Assembly (NCBI RefSeq): GCF_014841135.1
Contig: NZ_JACYTN010000020.1
Span: forward strand, 1-64,000
Origin: Paenibacillus arenosi
GTDB taxonomy: Bacteria > Bacillota > Bacilli > Paenibacillales > Paenibacillaceae
Direction of reading: 5' to 3'
Length of the DNA: 64,000 nt
A program made the position numbers and the translations under genes. Below the pieces are notes generated by a model that saw only the letters and a list, made by a program, of their open reading frames with translations, did no database searches and was not told the origin of the DNA. Positions within the stretch are counted from its first letter, which is position 1. The number at the start of each line of letters is the position of its first letter. This document shows, in pieces, positions 1 through 9,236 of this stretch.

Positions 1-79
1 CATAAGGTGCTGGTGCGGCTGACATTTCTCTTATGAGGGATGTCAGTGTTTCTTTTAGCGAATTCGCGTACTCATTCAT
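1..79 (-). CDS. 5' end of an unidentified gene, possibly a transposase (runs off the window)
   Basis: Only the first 26 codons are visible, beginning MNEYANSLKET and running off the left edge. The ATG at 79-77 has a perfect AGGAGG (complement at 88-93) eight bases upstream, so this is very probably a real start. From memory the N-terminus resembles IS4-family transposases of Bacillales, but 26 residues cannot prove it. Upstream (80-240) are a TTGACA-like and a TATAAC-like hexamer with an unusually short spacer, and an imperfect hairpin around 168-203, which would fit the end of an insertion sequence. Confidence 0.55.
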   Translation of the reverse strand, partial: MNEYANSLKETLTSLIREMSAAPAPY

Positions 80-283
80 TGGCGTAACCTCCTCGTTTTT
101 TCAAGGGGCTACGTTATACATTTTCATCTGCTTGTCAAGTGCTATTTCTCATTTTTGCGCAAAAAAGAGCAGGTTATCTTTTTTCGATAGACCTACTCTT
201 GTTCTTAATTTTTGATCCTGTGCCTTAACTTAATGACATTGGCCATTTGGCTGCCTTTTTTATATGAATATACGCATAATTGC

Positions 284-1588
284 TCAATAAGTTGGCTCAA
301 ATTCAAAACTGCCAGTACCTTTTAGTTTATAATTAAAAAATTTCAGAATCAGCTCATTTTGAGTTTCAATACAGTAGTAGGTATCAATGGATGCTTTTTC
401 ACCTTGTAGAAAATTTGCAAAGATAGGAGCGAATAACGGCAAATCCGTCAGACTTAAATGTTTTGCACCTTCAAAATGAACGGTGTATGACTCAGTAGAA
501 TTCATATCGATGGTCTTGTTTGCGGCATAAGTGGAGATTGTATCAAGTTGTACCCAAACATCGTCAGAATAGATATTAAGAAGCGGGGTCGTATACACAT
601 CCCCACTTGCTTCAAAATTATTAATCTCTGTATTGTAAATAAGCTCACTAAACAACGGAGCGTCAATATTGACAACCGCACTTACATCATCACGCTCTTT
701 ACCCACCCAAACACTTGCTGCACCACCCATCGAATGGCCGAAAACACCTATTTTCTCAGTATCAATAAGCTGATAAATGGGGTCGCTATCATTTTCGGAT
801 CGATGAAGAATCGTATCCATTACAAAGTTCATATCGTCTGTACGTAGCTTCATCCATTTTTGAATGAGCCCATAGCCTTCTGCTGCTGTGTAACTACCCG
901 CTGTGTTGGAATTACTAATTTCCTGCATATATTCTGTATTGACTAGCGTAGTTGTCCCGTCATCTGAAACCGTATAAAAGGAATGATAGGGATGATCGAT
1001 GGAAACGACTACATAGCCGTGGCTTGCAAGCTCAGTATAGGTTGAGGTGTTGCTTTCCTTAATACCGTATGCGCCGTGTGAAAATACTAATAGTGGATAG
1101 GTTCCATCAGCATTTTCAGGATACCAGAATTGTACATTAACAAATCTGTTTTCGCCGGTGTCGGTAAATTCCTCAATCCGGTTTTCATCTGTGTAGGTGT
1201 AAGTGGTTGTTGTAACATCATATTGACCTGTAACCTTTGGTAATTTATATTGCGGAAAAATAAGAGCAGGTACAAGTGCAATTACCAACGCCAATGTCAT
1301 CATACTTGCTTTCCCGATAATCCGAGAGCCTTTGTACTTTTTGGTATTTGCTTTGTTGCGTATGAGTGACACCGATCCGATTACAGCCAGTATGAAAAGA
1401 AGTATAGCAAGCAATACCCAGCTAAAACTCCAAATGATAACGGATGAAAGTGTGAGAAGGACAAATGTTGAAAATATAGCAATTCGAACCCAGCTTCTGA
1501 GTTTGGAGTGGATTTGCTTCGTTGCGACGCAATATATTGCTAACACAAATTCGATCATTAGAGTGACAAACAGTACTAACATTCCCAT
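284..1588 (-). CDS. Membrane-anchored alpha/beta hydrolase (PAF-acetylhydrolase/dienelactone hydrolase-like)
   Basis: A 434-aa protein. The first ~120 residues contain about four hydrophobic segments that would anchor it in the membrane. The rest is an alpha/beta-hydrolase fold, predicted to lie outside the cell. Visible motifs are an oxyanion-type FSHGAYG segment near residue 170 and the nucleophile elbow GHSMGG near residue 285. A candidate acid is an Asp in the late YSDDVW segment and a candidate base is the His in GAKHLSL. The substrate is not evident; an ester or lipid is typical of the family. The ATG at 1588 has AAGGAG eight bases upstream. It reads away from the LytTR/DUF3021 pair on the same strand, after a 145-base gap, and could be a target of that regulator. 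Confidence 0.8.
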   Translation of the reverse strand: MGMLVLFVTLMIEFVLAIYCVATKQIHSKLRSWVRIAIFSTFVLLTLSSVIIWSFSWVLLAILLFILAVIGSVSLIRNKANTKKYKGSRIIGKASMMTLALVIALVPALIFPQYKLPKVTGQYDVTTTTYTYTDENRIEEFTDTGENRFVNVQFWYPENADGTYPLLVFSHGAYGIKESNTSTYTELASHGYVVVSIDHPYHSFYTVSDDGTTTLVNTEYMQEISNSNTAGSYTAAEGYGLIQKWMKLRTDDMNFVMDTILHRSENDSDPIYQLIDTEKIGVFGHSMGGAASVWVGKERDDVSAVVNIDAPLFSELIYNTEINNFEASGDVYTTPLLNIYSDDVWVQLDTISTYAANKTIDMNSTESYTVHFEGAKHLSLTDLPLFAPIFANFLQGEKASIDTYYCIETQNELILKFFNYKLKGTGSFEFEPTY

Positions 1589-1733
1589 AGTAGCTACTCC
1601 TTTTCGTTTCTATTGATTTTTGATTCCATCTTAGAAAACGGTTAAAAGGATGTATATAAAAAAGCAATAAGCTGTAGCTGCGGGGCAATAAGTTGCAAAA
1701 AAGAGCGATAAGCTATTTAGCTTACCGCTGCTC

Positions 1734-2162
1734 TCAAATATTTTTCTTAAAAGACTTTAGTTTTTCGTTAATGCTATTGGCTACTTTTTTATCATTGTGC
1801 CATGCCAGCAGACGAACGATGACGTAGACTACTGCAACTTGTAAGGCAAGAATAATTACACTTAATGGACTGTTTATAACACCAATGATAATTCCAAGAG
1901 AAATTAGGATGATTTCCAAAGCAATAAAGTGAATAGCAATTCTTACACGCGTTTGCTTCTCACTTAGATCCTTACGAGAATACATAATAAATCCAAGCAA
2001 TGCACCAATCATTGAAAAAGTCATAATCGTATAAATCGACTTCAAATCAAAGGCTAGATCGGGATGAAAAAATTGCCGCAAAAGTGTAATGATAATGATG
2101 ATGGATCCGAAGATGGTAAAGAAATCTCGGATGGTCTCTTTTATAAATTGAGAAAGTTTCAT
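1734..2162 (-). CDS. DUF3021-family four-helix membrane protein
   Basis: A 142-aa protein with four hydrophobic segments (roughly residues 13-30, 43-60, 75-93 and 100-118) and a short Lys-rich cytoplasmic tail. Length and layout match the DUF3021 family, which in Bacillota is typically encoded beside a LytTR regulator. The partner lies 14 bases upstream on the same strand, so the two form an operon. By analogy it probably holds or modulates the regulator at the membrane; the signal is unknown. Start is the ATG at 2162 with GAGGGG upstream. Confidence 0.8.
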   Translation of the reverse strand: MKLSQFIKETIRDFFTIFGSIIIIITLLRQFFHPDLAFDLKSIYTIMTFSMIGALLGFIMYSRKDLSEKQTRVRIAIHFIALEIILISLGIIIGVINSPLSVIILALQVAVVYVIVRLLAWHNDKKVANSINEKLKSFKKNI

Positions 2163-2176
2163 TATTGCCCCTCCAT

Positions 2177-2614
2177 TTATATTCCAAGCATCCTTTTCAG
2201 GACAGGCACATACTGCCTGGATATAACAACACGTTCTCCGTTATCAAGTACTGCTTCAAATCTACCGCTTATGGATGGATGAATATATGAAATGATAGCT
2301 ATGTTCAAAATCGTTGATTTTGATGCACGAAAAAATGTTTTCTCCCTGCATCGTTCCTCAAGCTCATAAAGCTTCTGTTTTATCTCAAAAACCTTGTCCT
2401 TGCAGTAAATAAAAACTTTTCCGTCAACTGCCTCAAAGTAAAAGACATCGCTAAGCTTAATACGATGAACACGATCATTATGGTAACCAAGCAGGATGAG
2501 GGTTTCTGTTTTCAAAATGTTAACGATCTCGTAAATCTCCTGATCCACCTCATGGCATTTGATGAGAATCTCTTCTTCAAGATCTTTATTTATTTCTTCG
2601 ATTGAAATTTTCAT
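2177..2614 (-). CDS. LytTR-domain DNA-binding transcriptional regulator
   Basis: A 145-aa protein without a receiver domain. Residues ~1-45 are a short helical region. Residues ~48-145 form a LytTR DNA-binding domain: the sequence runs through VHRIKLSDVFYFEAVDGKVF, then the FFRASKSTILN region, and ends VVISRQYVPVLKRML, all typical of the family. Small stand-alone LytTR proteins paired with DUF3021 membrane proteins usually control neighbouring genes and themselves. Likely targets here (inference) are its own operon and the hydrolase downstream. The ATG at 2614 has an AGGTG-like ribosome binding site. Confidence 0.85.
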   Translation of the reverse strand: MKISIEEINKDLEEEILIKCHEVDQEIYEIVNILKTETLILLGYHNDRVHRIKLSDVFYFEAVDGKVFIYCKDKVFEIKQKLYELEERCREKTFFRASKSTILNIAIISYIHPSISGRFEAVLDNGERVVISRQYVPVLKRMLGI

Positions 2615-2808
2615 GATAACACCTACTATAGATGGTTATATAAATTGTAAATGCAATTTAAAATATTTATGTTTACCGCAGTCGCAATAACTTGAACTGT
2701 AACATAAGTAGTGTTAAAGCAAAAGGTGTTCTATGATAATCTGATGCAAAAAAATGTATATTGATTTACCTAGTTTATCGTTGATTATTGCTCGAATCAT
2801 GAAGAAAG

Positions 2809-2837
2809 TTGGAGGATGCTCCTTCATTCGTTATAAT
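2809..2837 (+). promoter_or_regulatory. Candidate sigma-A promoter for the helicase
   Basis: TTGGAG at 2809-2814 and TATAAT at 2832-2837 with an exact 17-base spacer, 50 bases before the helicase start. The rest of the 2615-2886 gap is AT-rich and shows no gene. It should also hold the divergent promoter of the LytTR operon. Confidence 0.6.
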
Positions 2838-2886
2838 GATAGGAAGAGCAATCATCGATGGGATGCAGAAGAGAGGAAAGTGAATC

Positions 2887-4191
2887 GTGACTTTAACATT
2901 TAAACAATTATCTATAGATGATATTTATGCCGATAAGCTGGAGCAGCGCGGTATCGTAACGCCGTCTCCTGTACAGGCGGAAGCGATCCCAGCTGCGGTA
3001 GCAGGGCGCGATGTATTGGCGCAATCTCAAACAGGTACAGGTAAGACACTAGCTTACTTATTACCAGTGCTTACGCGCATACAGCTGGATCAAAGCGCAC
3101 TGCAGGCAGTAGTCGTCGCGCCTACACAAGAGCTGGCGATGCAGATCGTGCGTGAGGCAGAAGCGCTTGCTGGCGCAGAAGGGCTTATCGTGGCGCCGCT
3201 TATTGGAGGTGCTGCATTGAACCGACAGTTGGATAAGCTGAAGCAGCGTCCACAACTTGCGGTGGGTACGCCAGGTCGTATTCGCGAGTTGCTGGATATG
3301 AAAAAGCTGAAAATGCACGAAGTTCGCACAATCATCATTGACGAGGTAGATCATGTGCTGCGTCAAAGCGGAGCAGGCGATATCGAGCAGATTATGAACC
3401 GCGCCTTGCGTGATCGTCAGCTGTTGTTCTTCTCTGCAACACTGCCTGCTGAAGTGAAAAAGCTTGCCTCGAAATGGATGAACGATCCTGTAAATGTCGG
3501 TATTGAACCGGACAAGCGTGTTGCGGACACGATTACGCATTCCTTTATCGTATCAGAGGAGCGCGACAGAATTGATATGCTCAGACGCCTTGTACGTCAT
3601 TACAATCCGAAGAGCTCCATTGTATTTGTCAATGATTCGGACATGATCGGCGAATGGGAATCGAAGCTAAAGTATGCTCATTTATCAGTAGGCACTTTAT
3701 ATGGGAATGCTCCGAAGCAGGAACGCGTTCAGGTACTGCGCCGCTTCCGTGAAGGGGAATTCCAGCTGCTGCTAGCGACGGATGTCGCTGCTCGTGGCTT
3801 GGATATTGCTGATCTGGAGATCGTATTCAGCTTGCAGCCTGCAATCAATGCGGAGCATTATGTTCACCGTGCAGGGCGAACAGGTCGTATGGGTCGTAAA
3901 GGGATATCTGTCAACCTGATTACGGAACGTGAGCTGTTCATTATGCGTAAGTTCGAGCGTGAACTTAACATCCAAATTCAAGAATGGTCGTACAATGATG
4001 GCAAAGTACGTCTTGTTGAAGAGGGAGTGGTTAAGCGCAAGCCTCAAGCGCGCAAGCCAGTTGAAACTCGACAAGCTGGTTCCCAACGTAAGGGGAATGA
4101 GCGCCATCGCGATAAGAAGAGTAAAGGTGCGCCAAAGTGGTTGAAAGCGAAGCAGCAAGAAAACGGTGATAAAGGTCGACCGCAACAATAA
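2887..4191 (+). CDS. DEAD-box family ATP-dependent RNA helicase (YfmL-like, motif II DEVD)
   Basis: A 434-aa RNA helicase with all core motifs: Q-motif (TPSPVQAEAIP), motif I AQSQTGTGKT, Ia PTQELA, Ib GTPGR, II DEVD, III SAT, V ATDVAARGLD and VI HRAGRTGRMG. The C-terminus (from ~residue 380) is Lys/Arg/Gln-rich and probably contacts RNA. Such proteins unwind RNA during ribosome assembly or cold growth. Motif II reads Asp-Glu-Val-Asp rather than DEAD; from memory the nearest B. subtilis type is YfmL, which also departs from strict DEAD. It starts at GTG 2887 behind AGAGGAAAG, stands alone, and is closed by a strong terminator. Confidence 0.92.
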   Translation: MTLTFKQLSIDDIYADKLEQRGIVTPSPVQAEAIPAAVAGRDVLAQSQTGTGKTLAYLLPVLTRIQLDQSALQAVVVAPTQELAMQIVREAEALAGAEGLIVAPLIGGAALNRQLDKLKQRPQLAVGTPGRIRELLDMKKLKMHEVRTIIIDEVDHVLRQSGAGDIEQIMNRALRDRQLLFFSATLPAEVKKLASKWMNDPVNVGIEPDKRVADTITHSFIVSEERDRIDMLRRLVRHYNPKSSIVFVNDSDMIGEWESKLKYAHLSVGTLYGNAPKQERVQVLRRFREGEFQLLLATDVAARGLDIADLEIVFSLQPAINAEHYVHRAGRTGRMGRKGISVNLITERELFIMRKFERELNIQIQEWSYNDGKVRLVEEGVVKRKPQARKPVETRQAGSQRKGNERHRDKKSKGAPKWLKAKQQENGDKGRPQQ

Positions 4192-4214
4192 CAGTAAAAT
4201 ACGTTAAGAATAAG

Positions 4215-4247
4215 GATGCTAGCGTTTAGTCGCTAGCATCTTTTTTT
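4215..4247 (+). terminator. Rho-independent terminator of the helicase gene
   Basis: A perfect 10-bp stem (GATGCTAGCG / CGCTAGCATC) with a six-base loop, followed by seven T residues. Confidence 0.95.
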
Positions 4248-4394
4248 ATGGTGTAAATAGTGAATGAAAATTAAGAATTTACAAATTTATGAACAAAGGA
4301 TAATTCTTTTATGCCTTTTAAAGGAAAAGTAATGGATTTATAAAACCAAAAGATGGTGTCTATTATCTAGTAATTTAGAAGGAGAGTGGAGAAG

Positions 4395-5804
4395 TTGAAA
4401 AGAGAGAACGATGCACGTCCGTGGAAGCTGCTGCTTGTATTAAGTCTGGTCGTTACGATGTTGGCCGCTTGTTCAGGAGGTAGTAAGAGTGAACTGCCTC
4501 CTCTAGCAGAGGATGGTACCGGTAAAATCAGAGTCATGTACTGGGGAGAAGAAGAATTTTTGCTCGATTATGGGACGCCATTTAATGTGATGTATCCCGA
4601 TATGGAGTTTGAAGTTGTACCTCTGGCAGAGCTGAATAGCTCTATTGGGCCTGATGATAACTATATCGAAAAATGGAGCGAATTTATAAAAGAAAAAAAG
4701 CTGGATGTCGTGATGGTAAATCAAGAAGAATTTAAAAAGATTGCGAATGATGGATTGCTATATCCACTAGACTCACTTATCCGAGATGAACAATATCCAA
4801 TTGATGATTTCCACCCAGGTACGATTGATACTCTACGTCAGATGGGAGGGAATTCTTTGTATGGATTATCCTCACACTTTGAGTCTGCTGCCTTATTCTA
4901 CAATGAAGATTTATTCAAAGAGCATGGAGTGGAACTGCCTCGACCTAATATGTCGGTAAATGAAGTGTTGGAGCTTGCCGAGCGATTTGAAAGTAAATCC
5001 AATCATGCCAAAGATCGTGTTAACGGGATACATAGCGAGTATATGAGTCCTGGTAGGATGCTCAGATCTTTTGCATCTATGGCCGGCTTACAGTTTGTTG
5101 ATCCGAAAGCAGAAAAAATCGTAATGGACAGCGAGGCATGGAAAACGCTATTTATCCAATATGCTGAGCTAGTGAAAGACAAGAAGACGAATTTTATTGC
5201 GCCAGACAGGCAAGATGGTTATGCTAACGGATTCCTTGAGGGCAAGTCGGCTATGCTTATAGCGGATCTATGGATGATGGACAACCTTAGAAATGCTCAA
5301 TTAAACGATCAAAGTAACAAGAAAAAAACATTTAAATGGAATATCGTCTCTATTCCTATTGACCCAGCTAAGCCCGATGAATCTCAAATGGTCAGATTTG
5401 GCGGTATCTTTGCCATGATGAAAGATGCTACCAACAAGCGCGAGGCATGGGAGTTTATCAAGTTTAGCGCTGGTCCAGAAATGGCTAAAGTTCATGGCAG
5501 TTTTTCTAGTAAATTAACGACACGTACGAAATATCAAAAGAATCTATGGGGAGCAGATATGGGAGCATTTACGAAGCTTAAGCCTTCTCTTTCTCCTTCT
5601 CTCGAAGAGACAATTGGTAAACATAACATATCGGAGTCATTTATTGAACAGATCGATCAGTCTATTTATGAGGCTATTCAGTCGGTTGTGGATGGGAAGA
5701 AATCCTCAGAACAGGCTTATATGGATCTGCTTCCAGAGCTACAGAAGCGTTTGGATGAAGCTAGAATAAAAGAAGGGAAAGAAAAGGATAAGCCCAAAAA
5801 GTAA
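4395..5804 (+). CDS. Solute-binding lipoprotein 1 of 7 (extracellular solute-binding family 1)
   Basis: A 469-aa lipoprotein. The signal peptide (RPWKLLLVLSLVVTML) ends in lipobox LAAC with the lipidated Cys at residue 26. The mature part is a two-lobe binding fold of the sugar-binding family 1 type, with family-like segments WEFIKFSAGPEMAK and LTTRTKYQK. The tail is very Lys-rich. I chose TTG 4395 rather than GTG 4386. Gene 2 has the same arrangement (AAGGAGAG, then TTGAAA at equal distance), while the GTG sits on top of the Shine-Dalgarno. No permease or ATPase is nearby, so the ligand is unknown. Only 72 bases separate it from gene 2, with no clear terminator, so the two may be co-transcribed. 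Confidence 0.88.
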   Translation: MKRENDARPWKLLLVLSLVVTMLAACSGGSKSELPPLAEDGTGKIRVMYWGEEEFLLDYGTPFNVMYPDMEFEVVPLAELNSSIGPDDNYIEKWSEFIKEKKLDVVMVNQEEFKKIANDGLLYPLDSLIRDEQYPIDDFHPGTIDTLRQMGGNSLYGLSSHFESAALFYNEDLFKEHGVELPRPNMSVNEVLELAERFESKSNHAKDRVNGIHSEYMSPGRMLRSFASMAGLQFVDPKAEKIVMDSEAWKTLFIQYAELVKDKKTNFIAPDRQDGYANGFLEGKSAMLIADLWMMDNLRNAQLNDQSNKKKTFKWNIVSIPIDPAKPDESQMVRFGGIFAMMKDATNKREAWEFIKFSAGPEMAKVHGSFSSKLTTRTKYQKNLWGADMGAFTKLKPSLSPSLEETIGKHNISESFIEQIDQSIYEAIQSVVDGKKSSEQAYMDLLPELQKRLDEARIKEGKEKDKPKK

Positions 5805-5876
5805 GTGGTAACTACGGTGTGAGGAAAATTCGATAATTCTATCTTCTAGTAGATATAAAAAAGGAGAGAACAGACG

Positions 5877-7283
5877 TTGAAAAAGATAGATGTTGGACGT
5901 CATGGGAAGCTGCTGCTTATTTTTATTCTCGTTATGACGATGTTATCAGCTTGTACAGGAGGAGCTCAAAGTGAGCTCCCGGAGCTTCCTGAAGATGGTT
6001 CAGGTAAAATTCGAGTGATGTACTATAGCGAACAGCGATTTATGAGCTTCTATGCGGTTCCATTTAAAGTGAAGTATCCGAATATCGAATTTGAAATTGT
6101 GCCAGCGAGTGAATTTTATAGTTCCGTAGAACCTAATGATGACTATACGGAGAAGTTAATTGAATTTATAAAAAAGAAAAAGTTAGATGTGGTGCTGCTA
6201 GGTCAAAGAGAATATGAGCAGGTAGCTAGTCAGGGCATGTTATATCCGTTGGATTCACTTGTAAAAGAAGAAAACTACCCGATTGATGACTTTCATCCAG
6301 GGGTTATTGAACAACTGCGGCAGTTAGGTGGAAATACGCTGTATGGTCTAGCAACTGCGTTTCAATCTTCTGCTCTATTCTACAATGTAGATTTGTTTGA
6401 AGAATATGGTGTAGAACTGCCACGGCATAAAATGTCCGTGTCTGAGGTGTTGGAGCTTGCAGCGCGATTTGAAAGCAAATCTCAAAAAGATAGTGAACGT
6501 ATATATGGAATGAATAGTACATTTATGCCTAGCGGACATATGTTGCAAACTTTTGCGTCCATGGCGGGGCTGCAGATGGTGGACCAGAAAGCTGAGAAAA
6601 TTCTCATGGACAGTGAAGCCTGGAAATCACTATTTATTCAATTTGTGGAGCTTATCAAGGACAAGAAGTGGAACATAGCTGCGTCAAATGGTTATAACAA
6701 CTATGATCCATCCTTCGGAGAAGGAAGATCGGCGATGACGATAGGTTATACATGGATGATGAGGCAAATGAAAGCTGCTCAGGATTATAACAAAGATAAA
6801 AAGATGTTCAAGTGGGGGGTGGTGACGGTGCCTATTAACCCAGCTATGCCAGATGAATCATCCGAGATTCAAATGATCAACATCTTTGCGATGACGAAAG
6901 ATTCGACGAATAAGCGAGCGGCATGGGAATTTATTAAATTTAGTGCTGGTATCGAAATGGCCAAAATTAGAGGGAAATCTTCAGGAGAGTTGACGACACG
7001 TTCAAAATATCAGAAGGATCTATATGGAATGAGCGTAGAGGCGTTTACGATGTTGAAGCCGTCCAATGCTCCAGCGGTTCGTGAGACCATGCAAAAGAAT
7101 AACGTATCCGCGACTTCCTTTTTTGTAAATGCAGAGAAGGCCTTTGATAAGGCGTTTAAGTCTGTTGTCGATGGGAAAAAGACGGCAGAGCAGGCTTATG
7201 AGGAGCTAGTACCAGAGCTTCAGCAGCATCTGGATGAAGCTAGACGAAAAGGACAAGAAGAACAAGCAAAAAAGAAGAAGTAA
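5877..7283 (+). CDS. Solute-binding lipoprotein 2 of 7
   Basis: A 468-aa paralogue of the preceding gene with the same layout: signal peptide, lipobox LSAC (Cys 26), TGG linker, two-lobe binding domain, and a C-terminal tail ending in a run of Lys. The segment following the lipobox (SELPELPEDGSGKIRVMYY) is nearly constant in all seven copies, whereas the putative ligand cleft positions (for example LATAFQSSALFYN here against LSSHFESAALFYN in copy 1) vary, which suggests different ligands. TTG start behind AAAAGGAGAG. A terminator at 7337-7375 ends the gene 1-2 unit. Confidence 0.88.
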   Translation: MKKIDVGRHGKLLLIFILVMTMLSACTGGAQSELPELPEDGSGKIRVMYYSEQRFMSFYAVPFKVKYPNIEFEIVPASEFYSSVEPNDDYTEKLIEFIKKKKLDVVLLGQREYEQVASQGMLYPLDSLVKEENYPIDDFHPGVIEQLRQLGGNTLYGLATAFQSSALFYNVDLFEEYGVELPRHKMSVSEVLELAARFESKSQKDSERIYGMNSTFMPSGHMLQTFASMAGLQMVDQKAEKILMDSEAWKSLFIQFVELIKDKKWNIAASNGYNNYDPSFGEGRSAMTIGYTWMMRQMKAAQDYNKDKKMFKWGVVTVPINPAMPDESSEIQMINIFAMTKDSTNKRAAWEFIKFSAGIEMAKIRGKSSGELTTRSKYQKDLYGMSVEAFTMLKPSNAPAVRETMQKNNVSATSFFVNAEKAFDKAFKSVVDGKKTAEQAYEELVPELQQHLDEARRKGQEEQAKKKK

Positions 7284-7336
7284 GTGGGAATAAGGCACGT
7301 ATCGATCGACAACAAAAACATAATAGAACACAAATA

Positions 7337-7375
7337 AAAACGAATGCTGTCACAAAGTGCAGCATTCGTTTTGTT
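7337..7375 (+). terminator. Terminator after lipoprotein gene 2
   Basis: Stem CGAATGCTG / CAGCATTCG with flanking A and T runs and a ten-base loop. It can act in either direction. Confidence 0.85.
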
Positions 7376-7440
7376 TATACAGATAAGACGCTTAAGAACA
7401 TCATGAAAATAAATGTATAGGTAGGGAGAGAAATATAATT

Positions 7441-8850
7441 ATGTTAAGTCGGTATCGCCACTGGAAAAAAGTTATTATCATAAGTCTTGTTGTCGTGCTG
7501 CTGACGGCTTGTACAGGGGGAAATAAAAGTGAGCTTCCTCCTATGCCTGAGAGTGGGGAAGGCACCATTAGAGTGTTGTACTGGAACGAAGAGCAGTTTA
7601 TGAAGGACTACGGATCATCTTTCAATGTGAAGTATCCCGATATTGAGTTTGAAGTAGTTTCAACGGGGGAGATGCATCAATCGATTGGACCGGATGATGA
7701 TTACCATGAGAAGATGCTCGCATTTGTGAAAGACAAGCGGCTTGACGTTGTCATTTTGCATCAGGGTGATTATGAGCGTTTTTCATCGGATGGATTACTA
7801 TATAAAATAGATTCGCTTATTGAAGATGAAAAGTATCCAATTGATGATTTCCATCCCGGAGTTATTGACCTACTGCGTGAAAAGGGCGGTAATGCCTTGT
7901 ATGGATTAGCTGCTCATTTTAGTGCTAGTGCCCTGTTCTATAATGTAGATCTATTTAAAGAGTATGGAGTTGAGCTTCCTCGACACAAGATGTCTGTAAA
8001 TGAAGTGCTAGAGCTTGCAGCGAGGTTTGACAATAAATCTCAAAATGACAAGGATCGTATTTATGGATTTGATACTGAAAGTAAGGAACTTGGACACATG
8101 CTAATTAACCTTGCAGACATGTCCAATTTGCTGCTAGTTGATCCGAAAGCGGAAAAAATAGTGATGGATAGTGAGGCGTGGAAAACTTTGTTTTTCAAAT
8201 ATGCTGAACTTGTAAAGGGAAAAAAGCTCAATTATTATGAGCGCGCGAGCAATGTATTTGGACCTGGGTTTTATGATGGAAAAGCAGCGATGATGATAGG
8301 AGAAGAATGGTCGATAGGACAAATGAAAACCATGCAATATTTAAGCGATAAAAACGGGAAAAAGCATAAAGCGTTCGAATGGGGGATGGTGACGATCCCT
8401 GTTGATCCATCTCGACCAGACGAATCAAAAATAATTTCACTGGCTAGTATTTTATCGATGATGAAGGATGCGCCTAACAAACGTGCGTCATGGGAATTTA
8501 TAAAGTTCAGCGCAGGTATTGAAATGGCTAAGATTACAGGAAAATCGGAAGGGAAACTGACGACACGAACCAAATATCAAAAGGATATGGCTGGAAAGAG
8601 TGTAGAAGCATTTACGATGTTGAAACCTGCGACCAATTCACCATTCTTATTTGAAACGCTGAATAAAAATAAGGTGTCTCAGGAATTTTTCCGAAATCTA
8701 TTTACGGAATTAAATACTACTTTTAAGGATATTGCTTCAGGAAAAAAGACTACGGAACAAGCATATGAAGAACTGCAAATAAAGCTTCAGCAGCAGTTGG
8801 ATGTGGCTAGAGAAAAAGGCGCTGCGCAAAAAGATAAGGTTAAGAAATAA
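7441..8850 (+). CDS. Solute-binding lipoprotein 3 of 7
   Basis: A 469-aa paralogue with signal peptide, lipobox LTAC (Cys 24) and the conserved TGGNKSELP linker. Its signal peptide (MLSRYRHWKK) is the most divergent of the set. The mature region keeps the shared anchors NALYGL, LFYNVDLFKEYG, HKMSV and EFIKFSAGIEMAK, and the tail is charged (KGAAQKDKVKK). The ATG at 7441 sits behind AGGGAGAG with a longish spacer. By sequence it groups with genes 1 and 2 (ELPRHKMSVNEVLELAARF) rather than with 4-7. Confidence 0.88.
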   Translation: MLSRYRHWKKVIIISLVVVLLTACTGGNKSELPPMPESGEGTIRVLYWNEEQFMKDYGSSFNVKYPDIEFEVVSTGEMHQSIGPDDDYHEKMLAFVKDKRLDVVILHQGDYERFSSDGLLYKIDSLIEDEKYPIDDFHPGVIDLLREKGGNALYGLAAHFSASALFYNVDLFKEYGVELPRHKMSVNEVLELAARFDNKSQNDKDRIYGFDTESKELGHMLINLADMSNLLLVDPKAEKIVMDSEAWKTLFFKYAELVKGKKLNYYERASNVFGPGFYDGKAAMMIGEEWSIGQMKTMQYLSDKNGKKHKAFEWGMVTIPVDPSRPDESKIISLASILSMMKDAPNKRASWEFIKFSAGIEMAKITGKSEGKLTTRTKYQKDMAGKSVEAFTMLKPATNSPFLFETLNKNKVSQEFFRNLFTELNTTFKDIASGKKTTEQAYEELQIKLQQQLDVAREKGAAQKDKVKK

Positions 8851-8864
8851 CCCTTGTATAAGAC

Positions 8865-8905
8865 ACGACCAGTAAATCCATAAGGACTTGCTGGTCGTTT
8901 TATAT
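8865..8905 (+). terminator. Terminator after lipoprotein gene 3
   Basis: Stem ACGACCAG / CTGGTCGT around an 18-base loop, followed by TTTTATATT. The remaining 8906-9203 stretch is AT-rich and shows no gene or clear structure apart from the -10-like hexamer listed next. Confidence 0.7.
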
Positions 8906-9203
8906 TCATTGATTTCTATAATAAATCGTTACACAGCCTCAGTTGTATGATGGCAAATGTGGTTTTATACTTTAAGCAAGAACATATATGGATGTTTATC
9001 CATAGGTAGTAAATTCAAACTTAATTTACCTCTAGAGAGCGAAATTCACTTCACTTTCAATTCTTCCATCACATTTCTTGAAACACAAACTGAAACGGCA
9101 CAATACGTAAGCGCTTTAATCGGTAGTAAACGCTGCGTCTTAACTTCTCATCATGATCGTTAATAACTATCTAAGCTAAAGAAATATATAGGCGCAGTAT
9201 TAC

Positions 9204-9209
9204 TATAAT
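9204..9209 (+). promoter_or_regulatory. Conserved -10 hexamer upstream of lipoprotein 4
   Basis: TATAAT at a fixed place in a block (GCAGTATtACTATAaT, then a GAGAGGGGAAT ribosome binding site) that recurs before genes 4, 5 (TATAAT 11007-11012) and 6 (TATAGT 12620-12625). No good -35 hexamer lies 17 bases upstream of any of them, so the promoters may be activator-dependent. Confidence 0.45.
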
Positions 9210-9236
9210 GAATTAGTTAAAGAGAGGGGAATGATC

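Noticed and set aside
33-215. Plus-strand frame of 60 codons
   Set aside because: It runs antisense over the start and ribosome binding site of the minus-strand gene at 1-79, has no ribosome binding site of its own and looks like chance.
8906-9203. Possible small gene (68 codons from 8957) between lipoproteins 3 and 4
   Set aside because: Composition is like the surrounding non-coding DNA and there is no ribosome binding site; the same gap in the other cassettes does not keep the frame.
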